From Pseudoips prasinana (lineage: Eukaryota; Arthropoda; Insecta; Lepidoptera; Nolidae), in NCBI GenBank assembly GCA_951640165.1, contig OX621265.1, positions 14,645,001 through 14,709,000 on the forward strand: a stretch of DNA of 64,000 nt, in the 5' to 3' direction. The notes beneath the pieces were generated by a model. It saw only the letters and a list, made by a program, of their open reading frames with translations, did no database searches and was not told where the DNA came from. Below, one piece after another: positions 53,465 to 63,346 of the stretch. Position 1 is the first letter of the stretch. Each line of letters begins with the position of its first letter. The translations under genes and the position numbers were made by a program.

Positions 53465-53765
53465 TATTACATACATACATAGACTCACGCCTGTTTCCCA
53501 GAGGGGTAGGCAGAGACAACTGATTTCTGTTTGTCACGATCTTTGCACACCTTTTTTGCCTCGTATACTGTCATTTTATTCTAAATATGTACAGACGCCA
53601 GCACGTCAAGCTACCCCAATCTGTCAAATTTCCCTAATTGAAAGTGAACCTTATGCTTTTGTGATAAAGTTGAAAATCTATAAAAGAAATTTGACAGATT
53701 AGGGTAGCTGGATGTGCTGGCGTCTGTACATGCTCACCGGTTTAGGGTACTACTGACCTGGTCTT
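53465..53765 (+). repeat. Repeat family H, split by MITE A
   Basis: H text actcacgcctgtttcccag to ctgtcattttattctaaat, then the MITE (53592-53726), then gctcaccggtttagggtac. Confidence 0.65.
53592..53726. mobile_element. Foldback MITE family A, copy 10
   Basis: TA|cagacgccagcacgtcaagc and its inverted partner gctggatgtgctggcgtctg|TA. The arms of about 35 bp leave a spacer with ttatgcttttgtgataaag. Confidence 0.85.
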
Positions 53766-53824
53766 AATTTTTATTTTCTACGATTAATAATAGATTATTA
53801 AAACAATAACGACTTTAAAATCAA

Positions 53825-54138
53825 CTAGCTGTGCCCCGCGGTTTTACCGGCGTAAAACTTTATAAATTATCACAGCTCCTCCCCCGTAGGTGATAGCGTG
53901 ATAATATGTAGTCTATAATTATGTTGACCCGACCTCTTAGTAATATTCATGCAAAATTTTAAGTAAATCCCTGCAGTACTTTTTGCGTTTAGCCCGGACA
54001 TACATACAGACAAACAGACAATAATTCTAAAAACTATATTTTTGGCTTCGATATCGATGGCATATCACGCCACGAGTATCCTTTAAAAAAAATTCAATGT
54101 ACAGTTATTAATTTCCTACGATTTTATTATATGTATAA
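53825..54138 (-). mobile_element. Helitron-like element (minus)
   Basis: A|CTAGctgtgccccgcgg at left; gacccgacctcttagtaat; cgattttattatatgtat at right. Same family as 26877 and 35004. Confidence 0.8.
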
Positions 54139-54145
54139 ATATGTA

Positions 54146-54279
54146 CGGACGCCAGCACGTCTAGCTACCACAATCTGTCAAATTTCCCAATTGAATGTGA
54201 ACCTTATCCTTTTGTGATAAAGTTGAAAATCTATAAAAGAAATTTGACAGATTAGGGTAGCTGGATGTGCTGGCGTCTG
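54146..54279. mobile_element. Foldback MITE family A, copy 11
   Basis: TA|cggacgccagcacgtctag; right arm identical to copy 10 (gctggatgtgctggcgtctg). Confidence 0.8.
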
Positions 54280-54382
54280 TACATGCTCACCGGTTTAGGG
54301 TACTACTGACCTGGTCTTAATTTTTATTTTCTACGATTAATAATAGATTATTAAAACAATAACGACTTTAAAATCAAATAGA
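54280..54382. repeat. Second copy of the flank at 53727-53826
   Basis: catgctcaccggtttaggg, ctggtcttaatttttattt, then cgactttaaaatcaa, the same as to the right of copy 10. Confidence 0.85.
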
Positions 54383-54439
54383 AAGAATTTAATCAAATTA
54401 GCTACACTAACAAGCAAGTTAGTAATAAGTAGTCCTGAC

Positions 54440-54500
54440 TGAATTTCTGCTACAGGGGCCAATCTCAACGGTGACTAGCCTAATGCGCAGGGTATATTAC
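54440..54500 (-). mobile_element. SINE family D, fragment (minus)
   Basis: ggccaatctcaacggtgac, tagcctaatgcgcaggg. Confidence 0.5.
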
Positions 54501-54504
54501 ATAA

Positions 54505-54680
54505 AAAAGGCCAGAACCGCAGCGTGGGCAGGCCCCTACAAGATGGACCGATGATCTTGTGCGGGTCGCTGGAAACCGCTCGATGCGGATAGCGCAAGAC
54601 CGGCAATTATGGAGATCTTTGGGGGAGGCCTTTGTCCATTAGTGGAAGTCTTTGGGCTGCTATGATGATGATGAAGCGCA
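54505..54680 (+). repeat. RTE-like LINE 3' end
   Basis: aagatggaccgatgatcttg, cgcaagaccggcaattatgg and tgctatgatgatgatga tail. Confidence 0.7.
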
Positions 54681-54689
54681 GGACAAAAC

Positions 54690-55260
54690 AAACTTCCAGA
54701 CTCCTGGCTTCAACTAGGTGTTTTTCTTGTCAGAATTTTTTTGACCGACCCGACCTTTGATTCTAACCCAGGACCTAAATATCCCAGATATTCTATCGTC
54801 TTAGGCGTATAATATACTTTATCGCTTTGTACCGTTGTGTATACGTCGCCCTCTTTTTCTCTAAATCTGTGGCGACGGAATATATAACTCCCTTTCTCTC
54901 TACGTTATACGTTTCTTCGTTTTCATGTTACGAAACATAGTCTCATGAAAATTCCCCCCACTTATCGATTGAATCGCCGCCTGAAAAGTTTCACTTCCAA
55001 AAGAAAAGTTAACATTCTTTGATCATAAACTAAGTTGAAAGTGACAGGGCCTCTAAAACTCCCTCCTACCTAGTAGTTACCGAGTTTCCACTACCCTAAT
55101 GACCTCAAAGCAGGCAAAGGTAGAGTAAATGAGCGATGCCTACTGCCACAATTATTCTTACTCTTTACCGGAGTTTTGTTTTGCAAACTATTATACCCCG
55201 CACGACATTGTCTCCTGGTCTAGCTTTAGTTATGAAAACCTAGTCACGTAGAGGCGATTC
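54690..55260. other. Unassigned interval
   Basis: It contains a T/C-rich run (ccctttttctctaaatctg region). No gene is supported. Confidence 0.35.
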
Positions 55261-55263
55261 TTA

Positions 55264-55775
55264 GGCCGGGACTCCACTAAAGCGGAGACGAGACGAGCAG
55301 AGAGATGTTTTTTAAACAACCAATATATGGCCTTTGCGTCTATTACAGACGATTTACGGCGCATTGTCTGAGAGACATTTCTTTTTGTGGCTAATCAAAC
55401 CGATGCGAGAGCGACAGAGCTTGCCGCAGGCCTGACAAGGGAAGTTTGCGGTGGTTGGTGCGGAGCCGCTTTCATGTCGCTTCTGTCTCTTATCAGCAAG
55501 TACTCCGAACCAGACTTCATCACAGATCTTACGACAATAGAGTTGTGTTATGGACACAACTCTCCGCTCAGCTTCAGTGGAGATCGCTGTGCGGATATGT
55601 GTATTATTTGTATGGCACGATGGTAGTGGAAAAGTGAGCTGTGCGCGGACGACGTGCAGTGGTGACGAGAGATGTGAGCAGCGTGCAGTGAGCACCGTTT
55701 TGGGTGGAGTCCCCCGAGCTGTAAAAACATCTCTTCTCGCACCGCACACATCTCTGGTTTGGTGGAGTCCCGGGC
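55264..55775. mobile_element. 512-bp TIR element carrying a LINE ORF fragment
   Basis: Left end ggccgggactccactaaag and right end ggtggagtcccgggc are inverted; TTA flanks both sides (55261-55263, 55776-55778). A second shared block, gagatgttttt with aaaaacatctc, lies inside both arms. A 3-bp TTA duplication fits PIF/Harbinger-type transposition. Its middle is not MITE-like but coding-derived. Confidence 0.7.
55354..55600 (-). pseudogene. LINE ORF C-terminal zinc-finger fragment
   Basis: The minus-strand frame reads ICDEVWFGVLADKRQKR, then FPCQACGKLCRSRIGLISH and KKKCLSDNAP before the stop at 55354-55356. The CxxC-x12-H-x3-C finger with the phrase CRSRIGLISH is, as far as I know, the standard C-terminus of a family of invertebrate LINE endonuclease-reverse transcriptases. 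The rest of the enzyme is missing. The open frame extends to 55749, but residues beyond about 55600 are translated TIR sequence, so the listed ATG is not a real start. This C2HC finger would bind nucleic acid. Confidence 0.65.
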
Positions 55776-55779
55776 TTAG

Positions 55780-56180
55780 GGTTCATAAATGGTAAAACGG
55801 AACCCTTATCCTTTCCCGGGGGCAGTGGGGAAATAGTTCCCACCATATTTTGAACTCTATTTGTTTGTAATAAAGTTCAACACCAAAAATTATAAATATA
55901 CCTACTGCCTTATAAAGAGTTAAGTAGCGACCTACTGCAGTTCGTTGTTGTGTGCCGCTGACTGCCGCTTAAGAGGGTGAAAAGAACAATTTTATCGTAT
56001 AATTATATAAAAATACGTTGAAAAACAGCTAATAAACCAACATCCCTAAAGATCACGCGCTTAAGACAAACAAGTATTACGACTTATCAAATGAATTAAC
56101 CAGAAACGGCTTTGTGGTTAATTTACATTTACGCCGTGAAAGTGGATGCCAAGTTAAAAGACCTTCCGTAAGTCCTATAT
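55780..56180. other. Unassigned interval
   Basis: Nothing recognised. Confidence 0.35.
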
Positions 56181-56262
56181 TAGAACGAGTATCCAAAGCG
56201 GCATTATTAGGATCATACTAAATTTGGCTAGAAAGAGCCCCTCTCTTTCAACACTGAGTAAC

Positions 56263-56325
56263 AGAGAAGGTGACCGTTGATGCATCACAGCGCCTCCCTG
56301 TGATGCATCAACGGTCACCTTCTCT
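56263..56325. repeat. Perfect 28-bp-arm hairpin, 7-base loop
   Basis: agagaaggtgaccgttgatg (first 20 of the 28-base arm) is mirrored exactly on the right arm at 56298-56325; the loop is cgcctcc. Confidence 0.9.
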
Positions 56326-56327
56326 TA

Positions 56328-56946
56328 AGAGCCATTTCACAAAATGATTACGCTCGCGCCGCGCGCCGTACTAATCGGCGCCCACTCGCTCGTGTATCGT
56401 AATTTATTGTAGTTTAAACTGATGTTCAAATCGATATTATGACAAATTAATTGCAAATATTTAAAAAAAAACTGTAGAATTCGATTCTACAAAGAACATA
56501 GTTTATTTTGGTATAATTTTATTTTAGTCATTACGCTTTATTTAAACCAAAAATCAATATGAAATTGAAAAAAAAAAACTTAAAATTGGTGTAAGGATTT
56601 ATTTTTTTACTAATTAATGGTAACAAAATTCAAGAATCTGTTACATTAAACGACGAATAAAATATATGTCTCATGCTGAATGTATTTTTTTAGCTTAGTT
56701 TATAAATATTATTTCTAGATACAGGACTTTGAAATTGACTCTGCGGCGATTTTTCATTAAAATGGTTGTGGGAGATGAATCACTACAGAACAAACAATTT
56801 TTTTTTGGTAAATGAGATACATTAAACGTCAACAAAAACGATTTTTCCATATTTAACATGTATTCAATAATTTCTGGGTATTACTTAAGATGGTAATATA
56901 GGAGCCCAAAATCTTAGAAATTCGCGCGAAAACGTGAAATGGCTCT
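56328..56946. mobile_element. 619-bp TIR element with TA flanks
   Basis: agagccatttcac at left and gtgaaatggctct at right, TA on both sides. Interior AT-rich without an ORF. A TA duplication fits Tc1/mariner-type mobilisation. Confidence 0.7.
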
Positions 56947-57229
56947 TAAAGCATCTGTCGCAAGTCTCAGACTGTGTTCTCAGACCGAGTGTTCCCTCCT
57001 CTACTGCGAGATGGACCCGGCTTGCGCACGGTGAATCCATGGAATGCTAAAAATTTGGTCTTCAGATAGTTTGATGATAAAGCCTCTGATTTTATGGGTA
57101 CCAGCTACACTAATTAAATAAGGTTGCATTTATTTTTAACTTAGTTCATATTTAAAGGAAAGGGCATATTTAATTGTGTCAATTGGCAAGAAATACTGAA
57201 AGAAACTTGTGGCGACAACGAACTGCAGT

Positions 57230-57345
57230 ACGCCGCGTGGACCCCTTACAAGATGGACATATTATTTTGTGAAGGTTCGACAATTGTGGAGATTCATGAC
57301 GGCGGCCTTTTTCCAGCAGTGGACGTCTTCCAACTGATATGTTTT
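57230..57345 (+). repeat. RTE-like LINE 3' end, decayed
   Basis: ccccttacaagatggac, cgacaattgtggagattc and cagcagtggacgtcttcc. Confidence 0.55.
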
Positions 57346-57399
57346 TTTTTAAATTTATGATTATGATGACTGTGGTGAAATAAGCGACACGTTAGAACC

Positions 57400-58420
57400 T
57401 GGCGGCCAATAATGCAGTTGTAGTAGTTTGACAGTTCTGTTAACGTCCTGTTTTTTACATATAATTTGTCTTTTTTTACTATGCATTAAAATATCATGAT
57501 ATCACTCTCTATCTCTCTCTAGTATAGATCTACTAGACAGAGAGTACAATATGTCCCGTGTAGTTGGCTAAATTCTGATGACATTAGCCACCGAAGCCGA
57601 AATTCAGCCCAAAGCGCTTATAATCACATGTTTATTGTCAATATTATATACAAGTAATATATAATACTAGGGTATTTTATTACAAATACAACTCATACTA
57701 TATTGGGGCTATAAAGATTAAAAGTTTCGCACAATCCTGGCATTCGCCAGCAAAACCGCCTTCTGCATCTATATCTGTAACTCTCCAGCCAGATATCAAG
57801 TCCTAAACTTTCAAGGTTGATCATCAGGATTTTAGGGATAACCATTTGTGGATATAACAATAGGTAGGATCGCTGGCCTTTCGATTTTCCATATTTGCGA
57901 ATATTCAAAACTTACATCTAGAGATATTATCATATTTGGCATATATTTTCTCTAGAAATGGTTAATTACGTAACAAAATAGCATCAGTACCCTATTTTAC
58001 CAAGATTTCCTTTCGATACGTAAACCTTGAATACACAATTCAGGCGTAGTTCATTGGCACATTCATGGTTCCCGTCCCATATAGCAAAATAATTTACTTT
58101 TCGGTAATATCCTCGATTCAATACAATACCAACAAAACTAATTTCAGTAGGTACCATTGCATTTCTTTCTATCTGAAAAGAACAGGGCCTATATACCTAG
58201 TTAGGTCAATTTAGTTTAAGCACGAAACCCTAGAGGGAAAATTAGCGACACAGCGAAAACCAGACGACCAATAATAGAGTTGTAGTTGTTTCACAGTTTT
58301 ATTGACGGCCTGTTATTTTCATAAAAGCTATATTTGAGGGAGATGTTGACAGAGTAGTTAGCAATTACTCTGCCTAGTTGGCTAGTGTCTGATAAACGAC
58401 AGACATAACGATAGATCATA
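57400..58420. other. No gene; two related ~65-bp phrases and a SINE D scrap
   Basis: ccaataatgcagttgtagta with gttctgttaacgtcctg at 57408 is similar to ccaataatagagttgtagtt with gttttattgacggcctg at 58269. SINE D end pieces are at 57548-57625 (gtcccgtgtagttggcta). Confidence 0.45.
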
Positions 58421-58421
58421 A

Positions 58422-58596
58422 TCACACTAATATTATAAAGGCGAAAGTTTGTGAGTGTGCACGTTTCTTACTTCTTCACGTCTAAACGACTGGAGCGATT
58501 TGAACAAAATTTGGTATGTAGTTAGGTGACACCCGGGATTAACACATAGGCTATAAATTATGAAGTTTATCGCGGGCAAAAGCGCGGCACGGCTAG
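58422..58596 (+). mobile_element. Helitron-like element
   Basis: A|TCACACTAATATTATAAAGG, gacacccgggattaacac, and gcgcggcacggCTAG|T. Confidence 0.8.
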
Positions 58597-58599
58597 TAT

Positions 58600-58990
58600 A
58601 ATATAAATATTAACTTATACTGACTGACTGACTTAATTTATACTGATGTACTTTGTGTCTAATAAATATATATTCTTTCTTCTTTCTATATTATACAAAA
58701 ATACTAATTAAAAAAGCAATATAAATAAAAGCAGACATTTACTTATAGGTTAAATATGACCTAAAAATTTACTGTAATCGTCTGCTTTTAGCGATTTGGC
58801 CATTGCTGGGAGACGTGAAAATCGAGCTCGTAAAACCTTTTTAGATGCTCTAATTTTTGGCCAAATATCAGCTCTGTAACGCCAGGCCCAATTTCTTTTG
58901 AATTTGGGTTTCTCCTTTTATAGATTGTTTGTGACGTTCACTCAGAACTTGGATTTGATCACCTGCTCTTAGTCACGTTCACGTCATCAT
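58600..58990. other. Unassigned interval
   Basis: AT-rich, nothing recognised. Confidence 0.35.
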
Positions 58991-59002
58991 CAACATCATC
59001 AT

Positions 59003-59516
59003 TAGTGTTGAAAATGACTTAAGTGTCTGAATTAGACTGACTGTAATTTACGGTCAAATTGGTCAAAAATGGTCATTAATTGTCAGAAATGGTCATTTTC
59101 AGTCAACTTGATTTCAGTAATATTTTTGTACCTTTTAAGTTTTTGTCGTTGATAAAAGTCTACAACTTCTAAATTGAAACAAAAAAGTGGTTTTTATGAC
59201 TTATAGTATTATTATAGGGTTAATCATTTTACATTTCTAATCATACGTGCATTTAAGACAAAATGGCAACGACGTCGCATCGCCTCGCGCATCGACTTTG
59301 ATGTCGTCTTATCCTCTCATGATATAATAGAAAATAAAACGTTGCTTCATTTAAACTTGTATTTAAATTGGTTACCTAAATAAATAAATTATTGTGTGGT
59401 AGTCGAGAATAGACAACAATATTTGAGTTTAATTGACTGAATTTGACAGTAAATGACCGGTCATTTAAGATTTATGACAATTGTGACTAGTCATATTCAG
59501 TCATTTTACATCTCTA
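59003..59516. mobile_element. 514-bp TIR element with 8-bp target duplication (hAT-like)
   Basis: Left tagtgttgaaaatgact and right agtcattttacatctcta are inverted with 3 mismatches. atcatcat precedes and follows it (58995-59002, 59517-59524). The interior repeats ggtcat/gtcag-type words (tggtcattaattgtcag). The 8-bp duplication lies in a CAT microsatellite, so it is suggestive rather than proof. Confidence 0.65.
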
Positions 59517-59524
59517 ATCATCAT

Positions 59525-59955
59525 ATCAGAGGCTATCCCGCGACCCTTTTAAAATTAAGCCGCCACAACCAAAATTTGGCTAGAAGAGCTATTATTATTC
59601 CATTTGGCAAGTATTATTTTTTCTAAACATTACGATGGTTAAGACCATCACAAAGCTATTTCGTATCAGCATTTTATTTCGTTCCCGAATTTCTTTTGCG
59701 ATACACGATAGCTGAATCCACATTTCGGGCGCAGTCCGTCGGCGAAGTCAGCTTTCCCAAGCCATAAACTGTAGATAGCTAGTTTTACGATAATGGATGG
59801 CAAACCAATGGAAAGCTACAATGTTATCCGATGTCCCTGAAACTTATTGTGTACACTAAAATGTTCTATTGCCCACATAATAGCCTATGAGGAATCGAAA
59901 TCAATGACGCAAAAGAAAGTTGTTAGGTACTTTTGTCAGTTTATGGAACGTTATA
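59525..59955. other. Unassigned interval
   Basis: Nothing recognised. Confidence 0.35.
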
Positions 59956-59960
59956 ACCTT

Positions 59961-60540
59961 TTTTAGGGTTGCGTAGCCAAATGGCAAAAAACGGAACCCT
60001 TATAGATTCGTCATGTCTGTCTGTCCGTCCGTATGTCACAGCCACTTTTTACCGAAACTATAAGAGCTTTACAGTTGAAACTTGGTAAGTAGATGTATTC
60101 TGTGAACTGCATTAAGATTTTCACACAAAAAAAAGAACAATAATAACAATAACTGAAACTCGAAATTTTTTTTTTCATCGTACCCATACATGTGGGCTAT
60201 CTATGGATAGGTCTTCAAAAATGATATTGAGGTTCCTAATATATTTTTTTACTAAACTGAATAGTTTGCGCGAGAGACACTTCCAAAGTGGTAAAATGAG
60301 TCCCCCCCCCCCCCCCCTGTAACTTCTAAAATAAGAATGATAAAACTAAAAAAAATATATGATGTACATTACCATGAAAACTAACAACGAAAATTGGTTT
60401 GGACGATATCTAGTAAGTAGTTTTTTTTTAATACGTCATAAATCGTAAACCGCAATTTACCTTCCATTTAATCAACTGAAATACTTGCTGCTATGGAACC
60501 CTTCATGTGCGAGTCCGACTCGCACTTGGCCGGTTTTTTA
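59961..60540 (-). repeat. Repeat family E, full-length (minus) with a 16-C run
   Basis: From ttagggttgcgtagcc to gcacttggccggttttt; C run at 60302-60317. Confidence 0.85.
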
Positions 60541-61010
60541 TATCACATTTTATTTCCACAGACACGCTTGTGTCTGTGACTTTTTATTTTGTAAATTATG
60601 TTTCAGGCATCTTTAACGTTAATTATATAAATTTAAGTGCAGTGCTACGAACCATTTTAAACGGATCAGTTTTACTTTACAGCTTAACAAATTGGCCAAA
60701 TTGGTATTTTTCCGCAAGTTTTCATCTTGTTAGTTAACATACTCGTATAAGAAAGAACATCATTGATCCCAAAAAACAGTTAAACTACTTTCGCTCGATA
60801 GAAAAAAATCACAGCTTAAATATTTTTTGTCATTTGTCATGAAGATTATATTTAACGCGCACTAATTTCAATTCACTCTGTTTTTTCGTGTTTCGATAGT
60901 TTTTTGCTCACTTTATTTTGGCAGCAGGGTCTACAGCTTTACGTGCTTTCCAGACCCCGCAAACAACTCGATTCCAGAATACTACAGAAATTTCGCAAAA
61001 CTCAGTACAC
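60541..61010. other. Unassigned interval between two family E copies
   Basis: A plus-strand open frame (60507-60737) starts inside the repeat and has no motif. A short stem, cacagacac with gtgtctgtg, lies at about 60557. Confidence 0.35.
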
Positions 61011-61013
61011 AGT

Positions 61014-61143
61014 TTAAAACGTCATTAATCGTAAACAGCAATTTACCTTTCATTCAATCAACTCAAACATAAAATAACATATTATGTTACTTGCTGTTAC
61101 AGAACCTTTCATGGGCGAGTCCGACTCGCACTTGGCCGCTTTT
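61014..61143 (-). repeat. Repeat family E, 5' end only (minus)
   Basis: aaacgtcattaatcgtaaac and gagtccgactcgcacttggc. Confidence 0.75.
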
Positions 61144-61144
61144 T

Positions 61145-61460
61145 ATTGTTTGAATTGTAAATTAAAGTTGTTGATTTTGGGACAAAAGGAAAAATGTGTT
61201 TTGCCCTCGTCATCATTTGCGACATGCAGCCCATCATTTCTCCCTAAGTATGAGTAGACAATAATTATATCGATTTGGATTTTACGACGCATGTCGCAAG
61301 ATGTGACAGCACGGAAATAAATCAATCATATAATTGACAACTGTGTCTGTTGTTCATTGGCAGTGCTGATTTATGTGTCCGATACACTTGTCCGCCAATG
61401 CGTTGGGTCTATTACATCTTTGTTATTAGTAATTATAATTGACGTATTCATAATCACTTC
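61145..61460. other. Unassigned interval
   Basis: A 60-codon minus-strand frame lacks recognisable motifs. Confidence 0.35.
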
Positions 61461-61587
61461 GGACTGCCTCGTTGGTTTGGCGGTAGGCTGTTCGACTGTA
61501 GATATTGACACCCTGTGTCCAAACACAGGTGCGCCCTCTGACCTCTGCCCTCACTCCCATGATCCATGGGACGACTAGCCGTCACGC
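61461..61587 (+). mobile_element. SINE family D, rearranged fragment
   Basis: Head gactgcctcgttggtttggc, then a jump to gcgccctctgacctctgcc and atgggacgactagccg; it ends where the TTA-flanked element begins. Confidence 0.6.
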
Positions 61588-61590
61588 TTA

Positions 61591-62227
61591 GAGCTGGTTC
61601 ACATTAGGTCGGACCGACAGTTTTACCGGCCCGACAAACGTGTCGGATCCATATTGGCGTATGTATGTCAATAGCGTTGTTCACATTAGGGCGACCCGAC
61701 CAAACTGTCGCAGCCGACACTTTTACCGTACGTCCAGCCACCATTTCTATCGGATCGGACATAATATTGGCGTACTAGCGAGTATGGCGCCGTTCACATT
61801 AGTCGGCGCGAAGCGGCGGCGACACCCGCCTGCCAAACTTCCCACCCGCCCTTACCCCGCTCTCGGCACTCGCGCAAGCAGTTTCGTCAACGTGTATGCA
61901 GAGAAGACACGTTTCAATATGGAGGATTTCTTAATTCACTTATTTAAGTTTGAAAAGTTCCAACTTCATTTCGCTCGGCAATTTCATTTTTGCTGCCTTT
62001 TATTTAAATACCACATTGCAATGAAAACGTCGTCGTCGTCCATCCTATACGAAAGCCAACTCACAACACTGTCAACTGTTTTGTGACGACCCAGGCCGGG
62101 CAGTAAAACGACCGTACCGACAGTTATATTCACATTAGGTCGGGTCGGCGGCGTATAGTGTGAACAGCAACACCCGGCAGTCGGTGAACGGCAAACTGTC
62201 GGTCCGACCTAATGTGAACCAGCTCTT
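61591..62227. mobile_element. 637-bp TIR element with TTA target duplication (Harbinger-like)
   Basis: Identical inverted ends of about 34 bp (gagctggttcacattaggtc, then ggaccgacagttt) are flanked by TTA at 61588-61590 and 62228-62230. Subterminal copies of gttcacatta with cgac/gtcg words occur at 61679, 61792 and 62130. A 148-codon open frame crosses it (61640-62086). Its middle (RFNMEDFLIHLFKFEKFQ) is unlike the repeats, but it overlaps the TIR and no family is recognised. Confidence 0.8.
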
Positions 62228-62388
62228 AGAAGTCGACCTAGTACAGTACCGACACTTAAAAATGTTCTCAACACACATAACATTACATTGAAATAGAGAA
62301 AAAAACGTATGTGCTTTAGACTACACATTATTTTTAACGTAACTGGCTATGAGAGAAAGAAAATGCGTGCTCGCACCTCTCTCCCTTT
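62228..62388. other. Unassigned interval
   Basis: Nothing recognised. Confidence 0.3.
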
Positions 62389-62389
62389 T

Positions 62390-62590
62390 GGGAGGATATG
62401 CCATAATCGCCACGCTTGGCAGACGGGTTGGCGATCGCAGTAAGATAATGAATACATGGCACTCAGGAGAACGCTGCTGCCCGTTCTCTGGTATATATAT
62501 GTCCCTCGGGACGGCTTCTACGTCCCCCCACGGGATGAGAGGGGGTGGTGATATTCTTCATGGCCGTCAAACACACAGCCTCTCTCCCTT
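62390..62590 (+). repeat. Repeat family F
   Basis: gccataatcgccacgcttgg, acgctgctgcccgttctctg and ccccacgggatgagagg. Confidence 0.6.
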
Positions 62591-62845
62591 GCCCCTACAG
62601 GAATATTATAAACTTTCTTTCTATTTTCACTAACTAACTTATATCACCCTCTCAACTTACGTTAGCCACGCCCAATCACACTTTTCGAAACGCTCCCATC
62701 ACGGATTCACAGTTTCACTGTAAAATTCCTAGCCATCCTAATTTTCGGAAGTAGCGGAGATTAGCCACTAACTCCGAAAGTGAAGTAATCCAAAAAATGT
62801 TTGATCACAAAAGGCAATTTGGCCGCAGACAACACCACTTACCAT

Positions 62846-62905
62846 GTCCAATCAGATAGCCGTAGTGTATAAATAGCCGTCCGACCCATATACGTCAGTT
62901 CCGGG
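62846..62905 (+). promoter_or_regulatory. RNA polymerase II core promoter-like cluster
   Basis: TATAAATA at 62868-62875 and an arthropod-type initiator TCAGTT at 62895-62900 are 29 bases apart (T of TATA to the A of TCA), the canonical distance. A CCAAT box lies at about 62848-62852. No ORF follows within 200 bp. It might be a solo LTR or a host promoter, but I see no LTR ends. Confidence 0.4.
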
Positions 62906-63031
62906 CGCAGTGATAATCAGCCGGAAACTATCCGTCTTGGACGAGGCGGGTTGTTGTTTGATATAACTCTGTTACGTTATTATGAGAAATTGTCTTCCAT
63001 CAAGCAATATACAACATGTAACATCTATACA

Positions 63032-63338
63032 TCTATACAAATAAATAAAATTGGAGTGTCTGTTTGTAATATTGAAATAACCAGTTTTTAGTACATTAAT
63101 ATGAATATATATACGGTACATACACCAAAATGACATTTTTTACAATTTTTGTCTGTCTGTCTGTTTGTTCCGGCTAATCTCTGAAATGGCTGGACCGATT
63201 TTGACGGGACTTTTATTGGCAGGTAGCTTATGTAGTAAGGAGTAACTTAGGCTACTTTTATTTTAGAATTTTTTTTTATTTTACAAGAAAAACTAATTAA
63301 ACTAATTAACACGCGGACGAAGTCGCGGGCACAGCTAG
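63032..63338 (+). mobile_element. Helitron-like element, same family as 19592
   Basis: A|TCTATACAAATAAATAAAAT, ggctggaccgattttgacgg, and gcggacgaagtcgcggg, cacagCTAG|T. Confidence 0.85.
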
Positions 63339-63346
63339 TAAATAAT

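Larger units (their letters stand above)
56183..57065 (-). repeat. Repeat family K (minus), split by a hairpin and a TIR element
   Basis: The left part ctatattagaacgagtatcc and the right part ccctcctctactgcgag, gcgcacggtgaatccatgg are the complement of the copy at 15500-15720 in the matching order. Confidence 0.6.

Noticed and set aside
60507..60737. 76-codon frame resembling a small membrane protein
   Set aside because: It starts within repeat family E and is AT-rich by composition; no conserved motif.
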